This document shows, in pieces, positions 1 to 10,600 of a stretch of DNA of 64,000 bases (its first letter is position 1; each line of letters begins with the position of its first letter). Location of the stretch: positions 1 through 64,000 of the forward strand of contig NZ_JACXIZ010000045.1 of assembly GCF_014705605.1 (NCBI RefSeq). The letters run 5' to 3'. The position numbers were made by a program, and so were the translations under genes. A model generated the notes under the pieces. It did no database searches. It was not told where the DNA came from and saw only the letters and a program-made list of their open reading frames with translations. This stretch comes from Paenibacillus sabuli. Lineage in GTDB: Bacteria > Bacillota > Bacilli > Paenibacillales > Paenibacillaceae.

Positions 1-128
1 TCCCGAAAGAATCTGGGGCTTTACGCTCGTTGTTCAGTTTTCAAGGAACCATTTTGTTCGTCTTGCTCGCCTCCGCTCTCTCAAGCGGCGACTATAAGAA
101 TATAACACATTTTCCTATTCTTATGCAA
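1..128 (-). promoter_or_regulatory. rRNA operon promoter and 5' leader (reading out of the window)
   Basis: On the minus strand a -35 TTGCAT (123-128), an 18-base spacer and a -10 TATATT (99-104) form a strong promoter in an AT-rich context. It is followed by a hairpin CCGCT-TGAGAG-AGCGG and then CTTGAAAACTGAACAACGAG, a string typical of the leader upstream of 16S rRNA in Bacillus and Paenibacillus. The 16S gene itself would lie beyond position 1. The neighbour ygxA flanks an rRNA operon in B. subtilis too, which supports the reading. Recognition of the leader is from memory of such sequences, not an alignment. Confidence 0.65.
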
Positions 129-153
129 GCACTTTTTTTAATTTTTCTTTTAT

Positions 154-173
154 CAGGCATTTATAAATGCCTG
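154..173. other. 20-bp perfect palindrome downstream of ygxA
   Basis: CAGGCATTTATAAATGCCTG is a perfect palindrome about 60 bases beyond the ygxA stop and about 25 bases upstream of the rRNA -35 box. No U-tract follows on the minus strand, so it is a weak terminator candidate; it could also be a protein-binding site near the rRNA promoter. Confidence 0.4.
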
Positions 174-232
174 CGCCTCAGAAGCGGCGAGATTTAATTT
201 ACCACAGCGCGCCGTACAAAGTCAACCCTAAA

Positions 233-1153
233 TTAGGTAGGGCGCAACTGATGCATCGAAGCCCCGCGCAGCGGCCCGTAGCGAAGCTCGAGCATACCGG
301 GCTCGCCCAATCCTCCGTCAAGCAAAGCAATCTCCCGAATATGCCCGCGTTTAACGAGTTTTTGGAGCAGTAGAGAGAGATCGATCGACAGCCCCTCCAG
401 CTCGTGATGCCGTTCCAGCTCTTCTATACTCCAAGGCAATTCACGGCTTCCCAAAAGGCGAAGCAAGAGGACGCAGCACGACTTGATGCGGCTCATCACA
501 GAAAACTCACATCCGAGCAGCACAAGCTCGATCCGTTTGTCCAACGGCTCTACGCTTACCGTAAGTTCCTCATACATTTTGTACAGCCCGGTGTTGTACG
601 TCCGAATCTGCTTCCAGATGGTCTGCTCGGGCATGACGCCCTCCTCGATCAGGGTCATGCGCGCCCAGTTCTGTAGAGCTCTTACAAGACAACTGTAGGC
701 ATCCAGCAGATGATTTTCGTGCAGCTCGTGTTTGGCTTGCAAGTAACTGCCGAGAAAATCGGAAAACTCGACCAGCGTTTTTCGCTCGCGCAGCATCTCC
801 GGGAGCTCGCTCATCCGCTCGCGGGTCGCGCGCAGGTAGGCGCGGGGGTCGAGCAGGATTTCTCCTCGCCTTAACCAGCGAATGACGGCGCGCTCCCGCC
901 CGGTGCTCAGCCAGCGTTCGATACGCTGAATCTCCACGGTTCTTAGCACGATGCGCATGCCGTCAATCTGCGCATGCTCTGTCGGCTTGCCTCCCCATTG
1001 CTTATCCACGACCGCCAGGACCAGCAGCTCCGGTTCGTCGTCGAGCGGGTTAAACGGGTACGGCCGCTCCAGAGCGATGACCCCGACGACACCTTCCTGC
1101 TGGGCAAAAAACGCCGTGTAATGCGCCTTGATGCTTTCCCATTTCTGATTCAT
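233..1153 (-). CDS. ygxA: YgxA-like nucleotidyltransferase-like protein
   Basis: A 306-residue cytoplasmic protein of the YgxA family, annotated in Bacillus as nucleotidyltransferase-like; its biochemical role is unknown to me. The N-terminal third (about residues 15-115) carries the divergent nucleotidyltransferase-like part, and the rest is helical with Leu-rich segments. The assignment relies on size, sequence character and position: in B. subtilis ygxA sits between an rRNA operon and ygzB/perR, the same order as here. The start ATG at 1153 is preceded by GGAGGCGC. Nothing looks damaged. Confidence 0.75.
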   Translation of the reverse strand: MNQKWESIKAHYTAFFAQQEGVVGVIALERPYPFNPLDDEPELLVLAVVDKQWGGKPTEHAQIDGMRIVLRTVEIQRIERWLSTGRERAVIRWLRRGEILLDPRAYLRATRERMSELPEMLRERKTLVEFSDFLGSYLQAKHELHENHLLDAYSCLVRALQNWARMTLIEEGVMPEQTIWKQIRTYNTGLYKMYEELTVSVEPLDKRIELVLLGCEFSVMSRIKSCCVLLLRLLGSRELPWSIEELERHHELEGLSIDLSLLLQKLVKRGHIREIALLDGGLGEPGMLELRYGPLRGASMHQLRPT

Positions 1154-1335
1154 ACAGCGCCTCCATTAAAGCAACGATAGAATGATAAAATAAATTGCGC
1201 TATAATATACGTAATATGTACGAAGGGAACGCCGCTTGCGTCGCCTTTTGTTTATGTTGTTCGACGGTTCCACCGGATTTTCCTGCCAGCGCAGCCGCAA
1301 AATCCGGCGAGAAGGGATAGAGGGAGTGTGTACGG

Positions 1336-1692
1336 ATGTTTTTCAAATCCAGTAAAATCAACGAGTTCCGCCTGTGGGGATTGCTGACTACTTTGATCGG
1401 CATGGGACTGATGATCTGCGGAACGGCCGGCATTATTCTATGGGGGCAGACCGGCAAAATTTTTGCCGGCGTGTTCATGGTCATTGGCATGATTGCCATG
1501 ATGATTAGCGTGGGGGTTTATTTTTGGGCGGGCATGCTTTCGACCAGCGCCGTCATGCTGCAATGTCCCGAATGCGGCCGTCAGACCAAAATTCTGGGAA
1601 AAACGGATCGCTGCATGTCTTGTCGGACCAAGCTGACGCTCGATCCAGATATGGCCACTGCGATACCGGACAAGCCTGCAGAGGAGCGCTGA
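1336..1692 (+). CDS. ygzB: YgzB-like two-TM protein with C-terminal zinc ribbon (DUF2614)
   Basis: A 118-residue membrane protein. Two hydrophobic segments (about residues 12-38 and 44-68) are followed by a CPECGRQ...CMSC zinc-ribbon pair of Cys-X2-Cys motifs (about residues 77-97). This layout matches the YgzB family; function is not established. It is transcribed away from ygxA, with AGGGAG about 10 bases upstream of the ATG. A hairpin terminator follows directly. Its place next to ygxA and near perR is conserved with B. subtilis. Confidence 0.8.
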   Translation: MFFKSSKINEFRLWGLLTTLIGMGLMICGTAGIILWGQTGKIFAGVFMVIGMIAMMISVGVYFWAGMLSTSAVMLQCPECGRQTKILGKTDRCMSCRTKLTLDPDMATAIPDKPAEER

Positions 1693-1720
1693 TTCAAGCG
1701 TCAGCCTGCGTCTTACAATC

Positions 1721-1757
1721 AAAAACGGGACCGCGATAATCGCGTCCCGTTTTTTTG
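1721..1757 (+). terminator. Intrinsic terminator after ygzB, probably bidirectional
   Basis: ACGGGACCGCGAT pairs with ATCGCGTCCCGT (one bulged C) and is followed by seven T residues. The plus-strand A-run before the stem gives a U-tract on the other strand, so it may also end the convergent GH18 gene. Confidence 0.85.
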
Positions 1758-1818
1758 ATTTCCGTCGCCGTTCACGATCAGGTCCCGACTTCCGCTTCTT
1801 TGAAGGCGACGCGTGCTT

Positions 1819-3546
1819 TCAGGGCCTGCTCTGCACTTCGTCTAGAACCTCCCACACGCCGGGCTTCTCGAATGCCCGCTGCCAGGTCGCCAGCCCCGCC
1901 AAATCATACTGCTTTACAAGCTGCACGCGTGCGCGAAGCGAGGTCTCGTCCTCCAGCCAGATTCGTTTGCGCGCCCCGTCCTCTTCGTATTCCACATAAT
2001 TTTGGCCGGCTTGCTCGTCAAAGACTGGCTCCAGCTCTTTTTCTTCGATCAGTGCCGCAATGGTCTCCATGCCGTAAGCGCCGGAGCTGACCTCGGTCTC
2101 CCCCGCTTCGTTGGTCGTCTCCGTCCAGATCCGTGTGTAAAGCGGAACGCCCAGTACCAGCTTGGCCGGCGGCACCTCGTCTTCTTCCAGAATGCGACGC
2201 ACCGACTGCTCCACCCACGGCAAGGAAGCGACCGAGCCCGCGACGGGGGAGGCTGCCCAGTGCTCATCGTAGGTCATGACCATCATATAGTCCACCACCT
2301 GACCCAGCTCCCGACGGTCGATAAAAGCCGACCACATCTCGCTGTTCGATTTCGGCGTTACGTCTATGGATACGACCAGGCCTTGTTCGTGCAGAAGCGG
2401 CGTCATTTCACGTACAAATTGAATCAGATTCGCCTTGTCCGCCGTATACACGTTCTCAAAATCGATATTAATGCCCTGGAGCCGGTACACCTCTGCAAAA
2501 GCCAGCAACTGCTTGATCATCGTCAATCTCGTCTCGTAAGACGCCAGGGCCGCAGTCGTGCGATCCGGCTCAAAGCCATTGCTGAATAATGCCCACACCT
2601 GCATATCCTGCCCGTGGGCCCATGCGACGTAGCGCTCATCGGCCTTGCTCTGAATCGTACCAGCCGCATCCGTCAGCTCGAACCAGGTCGGACTGACCAC
2701 GTTCACACCCGGCAGCTCGCCGATCTGCTGCGGATCGGGATTCCTGGAGTAGACGCCTTCCCAGGTCATGTTAATGCGTTGGCCATATACTTTCCATGGG
2801 ATGAACGGCTCTTCTGCGATGGCCTGAGCCGTCGTCTCAATGTCCGCGAACCCCACGTCATCGACTCGCATGTATCCGGTTCGTCCCGACGCGCTTTGCG
2901 CATAATACCACCCGTCCTGCTCGTCCCACAACCTTACCGTGCCGCCGGAGGCAATCGTTTCGTAGATCGGCGACTTGATGCTCGGACCCGAACGCAGCTG
3001 AGCCGCCTCCTCCGTTACTGCGGCGCGCTGCACCGCGTCGCCGGGCATACTGACCGTAATCATACCGGTATCCGTGTGCAATTCGGCCTGCAGACCAAAC
3101 AATTCCGTGAGTGGCGGCATCGGGATATAGACCGTACCATCCTGCTCCTCGGCCGCAATGCTCAGCTCGAACGGCTCCTGGTTCATCGTAGCGGTCAGCG
3201 CCTCAGTCTTGAAATGCAGCACTTTATCCGTCGTAGTCAGAATGACGGCCTTGCTCTCCGTCTCGTATCGCACCGGAGCCTCCGACCCCAGCAATGCCTG
3301 TACCGCCGCAACCGGCAGCTTCACCGCTTCGCCCTCGACCGCGCCGCCGTATTCCATCGGCTGCCCCAGATGCATGATCGGATGCTCGAACGCATAATCC
3401 GGCACCACCCGCTCGTTGTTCGGTACAAACCGCTCCCATCCCCAATATGCGCCAACGGCCATTCCCGCCAATCCAAAAATCAGCACCAGCCAGCGCAGAC
3501 CGCCGCCCCTTTTTTTACGAGGCCGCTGAATGCTTATCGTCTCCAA
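1819..3546 (-). CDS. Membrane-anchored GH18 family glycosidase with copper-amine-oxidase-like and SH3 domains
   Basis: About 575 residues. An N-terminal Arg/Lys-rich cytoplasmic stub is followed by one membrane segment (about residues 18-38), a copper-amine-oxidase-N-like region (about 50-165), an SH3-type wall-binding domain (about 175-225, RSGPSIKSPIYETIASG) and a GH18 barrel (about 245-570). The catalytic motif GINIDFENV, the D-X-D-X-E signature of GH18, lies near residue 360. Related proteins act on peptidoglycan or chitin-like polymers at the cell surface. A TTG at 3546 with GGGAG five bases upstream looks better than the GTG at 3558, where GGGGA directly abuts the start. It lies between ygzB and perR, which are adjacent in B. 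subtilis. Confidence 0.85.
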   Translation of the reverse strand: METISIQRPRKKRGGGLRWLVLIFGLAGMAVGAYWGWERFVPNNERVVPDYAFEHPIMHLGQPMEYGGAVEGEAVKLPVAAVQALLGSEAPVRYETESKAVILTTTDKVLHFKTEALTATMNQEPFELSIAAEEQDGTVYIPMPPLTELFGLQAELHTDTGMITVSMPGDAVQRAAVTEEAAQLRSGPSIKSPIYETIASGGTVRLWDEQDGWYYAQSASGRTGYMRVDDVGFADIETTAQAIAEEPFIPWKVYGQRINMTWEGVYSRNPDPQQIGELPGVNVVSPTWFELTDAAGTIQSKADERYVAWAHGQDMQVWALFSNGFEPDRTTAALASYETRLTMIKQLLAFAEVYRLQGINIDFENVYTADKANLIQFVREMTPLLHEQGLVVSIDVTPKSNSEMWSAFIDRRELGQVVDYMMVMTYDEHWAASPVAGSVASLPWVEQSVRRILEEDEVPPAKLVLGVPLYTRIWTETTNEAGETEVSSGAYGMETIAALIEEKELEPVFDEQAGQNYVEYEEDGARKRIWLEDETSLRARVQLVKQYDLAGLATWQRAFEKPGVWEVLDEVQSRP

Positions 3547-3581
3547 GTCTGCTCCCACTCCCCGGTTTCCAGATGAAAATT

Positions 3582-3623
3582 AAAAAAGTACAGCGACGGA
3601 AAAACTGCTCCGCCCTGTACTTT
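3582..3623 (-). terminator. Intrinsic terminator after perR
   Basis: Read on the minus strand, a stem AAAGTACAG / CTGTACTTT encloses a GC-rich inner helix and is followed by TTTTTTAATTTT. It lies just past the perR stop codon. Confidence 0.8.
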
Positions 3624-3643
3624 CTTCACGCACGCCTCTTGCT

Positions 3644-4078
3644 TCATTGCTTGACCGTAGCGGAGCATGTATGGCATAGCCCGTAGATCTCCATACGGTG
3701 ACCCTCGACGACAAAGCCGGTTTCCTGCGAAGCGGTTTTCTCCACTTGAACGAGCGGAGGATATTTAAAATCCACGATCGTTCCGCAGTTTTTGCAGATG
3801 GCATGATAGTGATCGGACAAATCAGCGTCGAATCGGCTCGAATCGTCGCCGTATGTCAGCTCGCGAACGAGACCCGCCTCTACAAATAGACGTAAGTTGT
3901 TATAAATAGTTGCAACGCTCATACTCGGAAACCTCGGCGACAACGCCTTGTAAATTTCATCAGCGGTGGGGTGCGTCAGCACCTCCATGAGATAAGTCAG
4001 GATGGCGTGTCGCTGCGGGGTCATCCGGACGCCGGTCATCTTCAGTTGTTCCAATGCATGCTCGACACTAGCACCCAT
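3644..4078 (-). CDS. perR: Peroxide-responsive Fur-family repressor PerR
   Basis: 144 residues, the normal PerR length. It contains the winged-helix DNA-binding half ([12 protein letters not shown], then [12 protein letters not shown]) and a dimerisation half with a structural zinc site of four cysteines (95, 98, 135, 138). The regulatory metal ligands of PerR are present as His36, Asp84, His90, His92 and Asp103. Asp at 103, rather than the Glu seen in Fur, argues for PerR. The ATG at 4078 is chosen because the upstream in-frame ATG at 4111 lies inside the -10 box of the promoter. Expected role: repression of oxidative-stress genes until His oxidation. No PerR box is evident in its own promoter. 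Confidence 0.93.
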   Translation of the reverse strand: MGASVEHALEQLKMTGVRMTPQRHAILTYLMEVLTHPTADEIYKALSPRFPSMSVATIYNNLRLFVEAGLVRELTYGDDSSRFDADLSDHYHAICKNCGTIVDFKYPPLVQVEKTASQETGFVVEGHRMEIYGLCHTCSATVKQ

Positions 4079-4109
4079 AGCCCTCACGCCTTTCTGTATC
4101 TTTAGGTCC

Positions 4110-4139
4110 ATTTTACGTGCTTGACTTTGGGTTTGTCAA
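4110..4139 (-). promoter_or_regulatory. perR promoter
   Basis: TTGACA (4134-4139), an 18-base spacer and TAAAAT (4110-4115) on the minus strand. Transcription would begin near 4103, downstream of the alternative ATG at 4111, which fixes the perR start at 4078. Confidence 0.75.
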
Positions 4140-4176
4140 TGAAAGGCGGGCGTGGGCGCAGGTCTGAGCACTCCGA

Positions 4177-5619
4177 TTAGCCGCGCAGCCGTTCCTGCAG
4201 CAGCTTGTTGACCATGGCCGGATTGGCCTTGCCGCGCGATGCCTTCATCACCTGGCCGACGAGGAAGCCGATCGCTTTGTCCTTGCCGGCCTTGTAATCG
4301 TCGACCGACTGCGGATTAGCGGCGATGACCTCGTCGACGATGGCGCCGATCGCGCCTTCGTCGCTAATCTGCACGAGTCCCTGCTCCTCGACGATCTGCT
4401 GCGGACGCTTGCCGCTCTCCAGCATCGCCTTGAACACCGTCTTGGCGATCTTGCTGCTGATCGTGCCCTTGGCCTGCAACTCCACCATCTCGCCCAGGCC
4501 CTGCCCTGTGATCTTGGCGGCATCCAGCTCGAGCCCGCTCGCATTCAGATAGCCGAGCAGGTCGCCCATGATCCAGTTGGCTACAGCCTTGGCGTCCTTG
4601 GTATACGACAGACTCTCTTCGAAAAAGTCGGAAATCGCCTTGGTCGAGGTGATCACGCCGGCATCGTAGGCGGACAGGCCAAGCTCGTCCATGTAACGAC
4701 GCTGGCGCGCATCCGGCAGCTCCGGGATGTCGGCTCGCACGGCGGACTTCCACTCTTCGTCGATGTGAATGCGCACCAGATCCGGGTCGGGGAAGTAGCG
4801 GTAATCATGCGCCTCTTCCTTGCCGCGCATCGAGATCGTCTTGCCCTGGGCCTCGTCCCAGCGCCGCGTCTCCTGCACGACGGCCTCGCCGCGATCCAGC
4901 ACCTCGGCCTGACGCCACTGCTCGTACTCGAGTCCGCGCTGCACGCCGCGGAACGAGTTCATGTTCTTGAGCTCGGCGCGCGTGCCGAACTGCTCCTGTC
5001 CCCAGGGGCGCAGGCTGATGTTGGCGTCGCAGCGCAGCGAGCCTTCCTCCATCTTCACGTCCGAGACGTCGCAATACTGCATGATCGCCTTGAGCTTCTC
5101 CAGATACGCCTTGGCCTCCTCGGGCGTGCGGATATCCGGCTCGGAGACAATCTCGATCAGCGGCGTGCCGACGCGGTTGAGGTCGACGAGCGAAGCGTAG
5201 CCGCCATCGACATGCGTCAGCTTGCCGGCGTCCTCCTCCAGGTGGAGGCGGGTGATGCCGATCCGCTTCGTCTGCCCCTCGACCTCGATGTCGATCCAGC
5301 CGTGCTCCCCGATCGGCTGATCGTATTGCGAGATCTGATAGGCCTTGGGTGAATCGGGGTAGAAGTAGTTTTTACGGTCGAACTTGCTAACGTCGGCAAT
5401 CTCGCAGTTGAGCGCCATCGCCGCTTTCATTGCATATTCCACAGCCTGCCGATTCAGGACCGGCAGCACGCCGGGGTGCCCGAGGCAGATCGGGCATGTA
5501 TTGGTGTTCGGCGGCGCGCCGAAGGAGGTGGAGCAGCCGCAAAAAATCTTGCTCTTCGTATGCAGCTCCACGTGCACTTCAAGGCCGACGACGGTTTCGT
5601 AAGTGGTCGCTTGTGTCAT
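4177..5619 (-). CDS. gatB: Asp-tRNA(Asn)/Glu-tRNA(Gln) amidotransferase subunit B
   Basis: 480 residues, full length. GatB binds misacylated Glu-tRNA(Gln) or Asp-tRNA(Asn) and activates the acyl group with ATP for amidation. Visible marks are the N-terminal [16 protein letters not shown] block, the zinc-site cysteines (CGCS...CPICLGHPG), the PDLVRIHI-type kinase-fold segment and the C-terminal YqeY-like helical tail ending near residue 480. It is the last gene of gatC-gatA-gatB, 38 bases after gatA. ATG start with GGGAGG upstream. Confidence 0.97.
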   Translation of the reverse strand: MTQATTYETVVGLEVHVELHTKSKIFCGCSTSFGAPPNTNTCPICLGHPGVLPVLNRQAVEYAMKAAMALNCEIADVSKFDRKNYFYPDSPKAYQISQYDQPIGEHGWIDIEVEGQTKRIGITRLHLEEDAGKLTHVDGGYASLVDLNRVGTPLIEIVSEPDIRTPEEAKAYLEKLKAIMQYCDVSDVKMEEGSLRCDANISLRPWGQEQFGTRAELKNMNSFRGVQRGLEYEQWRQAEVLDRGEAVVQETRRWDEAQGKTISMRGKEEAHDYRYFPDPDLVRIHIDEEWKSAVRADIPELPDARQRRYMDELGLSAYDAGVITSTKAISDFFEESLSYTKDAKAVANWIMGDLLGYLNASGLELDAAKITGQGLGEMVELQAKGTISSKIAKTVFKAMLESGKRPQQIVEEQGLVQISDEGAIGAIVDEVIAANPQSVDDYKAGKDKAIGFLVGQVMKASRGKANPAMVNKLLQERLRG

Positions 5620-5657
5620 CGCTTCTTCGATTCCTCCCGCTATGCGATCCGCCAGCG

Positions 5658-7118
5658 CTATAGCTGCGGCCGCAGGTTGTGATACTCGGTATGCTGCTCG
5701 TAGGCATGCGCCGCCCGCAGCACCGTCCGCTCGTCAAATGCCTTGCCGATAATCTGCAGGCCGACCGGCAGGCCGTCCGCGAGACCGCACGGTACGCTGA
5801 TCGCCGGCACGCCGGCAAGACTGACCGGAATGGTGCAGATGTCATTGAGATACATGGTGAGCGGATCGCCGATCTGCTCGCCGATCCTGAATGCCGGCGT
5901 CGGCGCCGTCGGCCCGATAATGACGTCATAGCGGGACAGCGCCTCGTCGAAGTCGCGCTTGATCAGCGTACGCACCTTCTGCGCCTTGAGATAATAAGCG
6001 TCGTAATAGCCCGAGCTCAGTGCGTAAGTGCCGAGCATGATGCGGCGCTTCACCTCCGGACCGAAGCCCTGGCTGCGCGACTTGCGATACAGATCGATCA
6101 GATTGTCCGGATTGTCCGCCCGCACGCCGTAGCGCACCCCGTCGAAGCGCGCCAGGTTGGACGACGCCTCGGAGGAAGCGAGCACATAATACGCCGCAAT
6201 CGCATATTCGGTATGCGGCAGCGAGATTTCCTCCCACTCCGCCCCCATCGATTCATAGACGCGCAGCGCCTCCATGACGGCCTCCTTGACGGCCGGGTCG
6301 ATCCCGGCGCCGAGGTATTCCTTCGGCACACCGATTCGCATCCCCTTCACCTCGCCGGAGAGCGCGCTGACGTAGTCCGGAATGTCCACATTGGCCGAGG
6401 TCGAATCGCGCTCGTCGTAGCCGGCGATCGCCTGCAGCACGTAGGCCGCGTCTTCGACGTTCTTGGTGATCGGCCCGATCTGGTCGAGCGACGAGGCGAA
6501 GGCCACCAGGCCGTAGCGCGACACCAGGCCGTACGTCGGCTTGAGGCCGACGACGCCGCAATACGAGGCGGGCTGTCGAATCGAGCCGCCGGTGTCCGAG
6601 CCCAGCGCGAAATATACCTGACCGGCCGCCACCGCGGCAGCGGAACCGCCGCTGGAGCCGCCCGGGACGCGGGTGACGTCCCACGGATTACGAGTCGCGC
6701 GGTAGGCGGAATTCTCGTTCGAGCCGCCCATGGCGAATTCGTCCATATTCAGCTTGCCGATCGTGACCGCCTGCGCAGCTGCCAGCTTGTGCACGACCGT
6801 AGCATCGTAGATCGGGGTGAAACCCTGCAAAAACCGGCTCGCACAGGTCGTCGCAAGCCCCTCCGTCGAGATGTTGTCCTTGATGCCGACCGGCAAGCCC
6901 AGCAATAGGCCCTGCTCGCCGCCCGGCTGCCGCAGACGCGCATCGAGCGCCGCAGCCGACTGCCGCGCCCGCTCCTCGTCAAGCGTCAAAAACGCGCCAA
7001 TCCGCTCATCAGTCTGCGCAATTCGCCGCAGCGAAGCCTCGACCAATTCCACGGCCGACAGCTCGCCCGCGCGCAGCTGAGTATGTATATCCTGCAAACG
7101 CATGTCAAACGTAGCCAA
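5658..7118 (-). CDS. gatA: Glu-tRNA(Gln) amidotransferase subunit A (amidase)
   Basis: 486 residues, full length. GatA hydrolyses glutamine and passes ammonia to GatB. The amidase-signature Ser-cisSer-Lys triad is visible: Lys in VGIKDNIS (about residue 78) and the two serines in [14 protein letters not shown] and [13 protein letters not shown] (about 153 and 177). The gene is 31 bases after gatC and 38 before gatB, so the three form one transcript. No anomaly seen. Confidence 0.97.
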   Translation of the reverse strand: MATFDMRLQDIHTQLRAGELSAVELVEASLRRIAQTDERIGAFLTLDEERARQSAAALDARLRQPGGEQGLLLGLPVGIKDNISTEGLATTCASRFLQGFTPIYDATVVHKLAAAQAVTIGKLNMDEFAMGGSNENSAYRATRNPWDVTRVPGGSSGGSAAAVAAGQVYFALGSDTGGSIRQPASYCGVVGLKPTYGLVSRYGLVAFASSLDQIGPITKNVEDAAYVLQAIAGYDERDSTSANVDIPDYVSALSGEVKGMRIGVPKEYLGAGIDPAVKEAVMEALRVYESMGAEWEEISLPHTEYAIAAYYVLASSEASSNLARFDGVRYGVRADNPDNLIDLYRKSRSQGFGPEVKRRIMLGTYALSSGYYDAYYLKAQKVRTLIKRDFDEALSRYDVIIGPTAPTPAFRIGEQIGDPLTMYLNDICTIPVSLAGVPAISVPCGLADGLPVGLQIIGKAFDERTVLRAAHAYEQHTEYHNLRPQL

Positions 7119-7149
7119 CCTATTTTCCTCCCATCGCGATTAAATCGTC

Positions 7150-7437
7150 TTATTCCAAAACGGCCGGAACGCGGAATTGCCCTTCGTCCTCGTCCGGCGC
7201 ATTCCGCATCGCCTTGTCCACGCCGGTAGACGGACGCGGCTCGTCCTCCCGCATCACGTTGGTAATCGGCAGCACATGCGTCGTCGGCTCGACCCCGGAC
7301 GTATCGAGCTCGCCCAGCTTCTCGGCGTAATTCAGAATCGCATTGAGCTGACCCGTGAACTGCTCCTTCTCTTCCTCGGACAGCTCCAGGCGCGCCAGAT
7401 TGGCGACATGCTCGACATCCTTGATGGTAATCGACAC
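7150..7437 (-). CDS. gatC: Glu-tRNA(Gln) amidotransferase subunit C
   Basis: 95 residues, the usual size for the GatC scaffold that tethers GatA to GatB. The conserved N-terminal VEHVANLARLELSEEE and the central VLPITNVMREDEP are present. The start codon is GTG, with GAGGGGAGTGG upstream. It is the first gene of the operon, behind a near-consensus promoter. Confidence 0.95.
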   Translation of the reverse strand: MSITIKDVEHVANLARLELSEEEKEQFTGQLNAILNYAEKLGELDTSGVEPTTHVLPITNVMREDEPRPSTGVDKAMRNAPDEDEGQFRVPAVLE

Positions 7438-7482
7438 GGCTAGTCCACTCCCCTCTTATCTTGTTATGCGCTCATTCTATCC

Positions 7483-7511
7483 ATTATAGCCTACGCCCTG
7501 CCGATACTCAA
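7483..7511 (-). promoter_or_regulatory. gatCAB promoter
   Basis: TTGAGT (7506-7511), 17-base spacer and TATAAT (7483-7488) on the minus strand, about 45 bases upstream of the gatC start. Confidence 0.8.
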
Positions 7512-7603
7512 TGATCGCGCCCATGCCACCGCCATGAAAAACGGCCGCCCGGACACAAGCGTGAAGCTCGTGCTCCGACCGACCGGTCCTCTATTGCGGC
7601 ATT

Positions 7604-10600
7604 CTAAGAATTGCAGGGTAACGCCTCCCAATCCGTCGCCTCCAGCAGGTACGGGGTCATCGGCTCCAGCGTCAGCTCGGCGCCCACCGTGTCGCCGCCG
7701 AGCAGATCGTCGAAGGCGACGGCGCGTTCGCCGTCCCGAATGACCGCAGCCGTCACCGGTTCGGCGCCGTAATGGATGACATTCAATAGCGTCCGCCCCT
7801 CCACTATCACGCTGCGCCAGGAGACCTCGCCTGCGGACTCGGCGCCGCTGCCGGAGGGTAGCAGACTCGCCGCCGACACGACCTCCAGCCGATCCGGCGC
7901 AGCCGCTGCAAGCAGCGGTCGCAGATCCTCCCGCAGCTGAGCCGCGGTGCGATTGCTCGCCACCGTGACGGCCTCGGCCTGCACCGCGGCCAGGTGGCCG
8001 CTGTCGGCGGCGCCGCCGTCCGGCCGCAGGCTCAGCGCATCCTCCCCGACCAGCAGCACCGCGCCGCCTTGCTCGGAGAATGCGCGGATCGCCGTCAGCG
8101 TATCGGCCTCGACATGCGTGGCGCGGGGCACGACGAGCAGCGCATAGTCATCCAGCGCTCCCTCCGCCGCCTGCCTCTCGGAGACGAAGCCAACCTTCAT
8201 CCCGCTATAGGCCAGCGCCTCGTACGCCCGCAGCAGCACCTGATGATAGTCGGGCGCATAGACGCCGGAGGCCGTCGAATACAGGATCGCGACGCGCGGC
8301 GTCTCGTGCTGGAAGGCAGTGACCTCCTCCGCAAGCCGATTCAGATCGAGATTGGTGTGGCCGATCTCCGCCACCACGTCAGGGCGATGCAGGATGCTGC
8401 CTTCTCGGCTGGCTGCGGGATTATAGGTCCGCTCCCAGATCCAGAATGTCGAAGCGCTGCGGCCGTGAATCGCGCTCTGCCAGAGCGAGGCGCGCACATG
8501 CCGCGCCTGCTCGGGCACGTATTGCCCGTCTCCGTCGGCGATGACATGATGCTCGGAGTTGAACACCGGCGCCGTCCGGAAGGACGCCTGCATGTCGTAG
8601 AAGCTCAGCTCCTCCATGAAGCCCTTGGCACCCTCGTGGATGTAGTTCCAGTTGTCGTTGCCGTTGATCTGGCTCAGCTCGGAGAAGCGCTCCACGTCGA
8701 TGCCCCAGGCCAGACTGCCCTTCGGATCGCCCATAATCTTGGCATGCACGGGCAGTCCCGGCGCCAGCTCGTGAATCAGATCGGCCATCCACTCGTGCCA
8801 GCTCGCAAAATAATTCTGATTGAATCGCACGTAATCATAGGTTGGCCGATTCGCTCCCGTGACGCCGAGCATCGGCACTTCGTCGAAATCGGCATATGCG
8901 CTCTGATACGCGGCGTTAAGCTCGGCGATGTCGCTGCCGTACACCTCCGACAGATAGGCATGCCAGGCCGGGAGCGCGTACGGGTCGACCCGCGCGTCAT
9001 AGGTCGGTTCGTTGCTCAGTGTAATGCTATGAAGCGACGCGTAATCCTTCACCGCCGGGATTAACGCTTCCAGATACCCCTCGATAATCGCCTGCGCCTT
9101 CGGGTGAAAGATCGAGTACTTGATCCCGCCGCCATTGGGCACATTCAGCTCGGGCCACCGCTCCAGCGCCCAGGCCGGAAAATAATGCGGCGAGATCAGC
9201 AGATTCACCGCGACATCGTGATCGGCCGCGCGCTGCAGCACTGGCCGGATGTCCGAGTCGATCTTCGTCGTGGTCACCGCATATTCGAGACTCGGATCGT
9301 AGCCACCCAGCTCCTCGAAGCCCGGATTTTGCACCAGATTGACCGAATCGCCGACCTTGACCGCGCTCAGATCGTCGATGTAGATCGTCCCCGCGTTCTC
9401 GGATAGCAGCACGAGCGGGAACGTCGTCGCCTCCGGACCAGTCGTATACGTCGTCGTCACTTGGGTCCAGTCGTAGGTCCCGCTCGGGAAGGACTGGCGC
9501 TTCTTCCAGCCCTCTCCGCCGGGGAACCACACATTGTGCGCGTCCTCGCCCTTGACCCAGGCGCTGAAGACGTAGGTCGTATCCGGCTCGACCGCAAGCG
9601 TCTGCGTCACATTGATGAAGACGTTGGACTGATATGGCGAGGCGTTGTCCAGCTGGAGCGAGCGCGCGCCGGAATGGCTGATTCCCTCGGCATAGGACGC
9701 CGTCGCCTCCGCCCCGCCAGACCGGTGCACGCTGTAGCCGTAGAGGTAATCCCGATTGTCCACCATAACATCGCGCGGCCCGAGCTCGATCTGAATGATG
9801 TTGGCCCCCAGATCCTGGAACTTCGGAATATCCGTCCGAACTTGTCCGAAATGGCCGTACCCGGTGAAGAAGATCGGCCGCTCCTCCGTCACGCCGCTGC
9901 TGCGCACTGTCGTATCGCCCAGGAACGAGTATCCCGACAACGTATACGGCCCGGTCACATAACGCGGCGCGGCCACAGGCTCGGCCGTATCCGTCAGTAC
10001 GGCATTCAGCGTTGCCTCAGCCTCGTCGTACAGCGCGCGCAGCGACTCGGCCACATATTGCGCGCGCGGCAGCCGGCCGTGCGCAATATCGTCCCGCCCG
10101 TAGCCGATGAAGTCGGCAATGACGGTGTAATTCACCCGCTCATAATCGGACGCGAGCCCCTCCGCCTCGGCCTGCGTCAGCAGCAGCTCCAGCGCCGGCA
10201 GCTCCGCCTCCAGCCCGTCCAGCAGCTCCCCGATGTCCTGCGCCGAGAGGGCAGCCGCAAGCGCCACCGTGCGCACGGCCTCAGGACCGCCCGCTTCGGC
10301 GACGGCGAAGTCCAGCTCGGCGACGCCCGCCGCAGTCGCCGTATAACTGAGCGACAGTTCGGCGGACGCATGTGCAGGCAGCTCCCACGCCGCGGACGCA
10401 TTCATCGCATCGGAGGCAAAGGCGAGCGCAACCGGCGCGCCCGACCAATTGACAACCTGAACCGTATAGGTGTTCGGCTCGCCCACCACCGCTTGGCGCG
10501 GCCCCTCCACCCACATGCTCCAGTTATCTCCCGGGTCAATCAACGACAACTCCGCATGAAGCGCGGGGTCCTTGGCCTTGCCGATACCGGGCGTCCATTC

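Noticed and set aside
1195-1206. TATAAT at 1201-1206 as the ygzB promoter
   Set aside because: No acceptable -35 hexamer lies 16-18 bases upstream on the plus strand, so it is not listed as a feature.
4110-4139. PerR box in the perR promoter
   Set aside because: No match to TTATAATNATTATAA; the nearby TTGAC...GTCAA symmetry is part of the -35 region.
5679-6908. 409-codon open frame antisense to gatA
   Set aside because: The same shadow effect; gatA on the other strand is certain.
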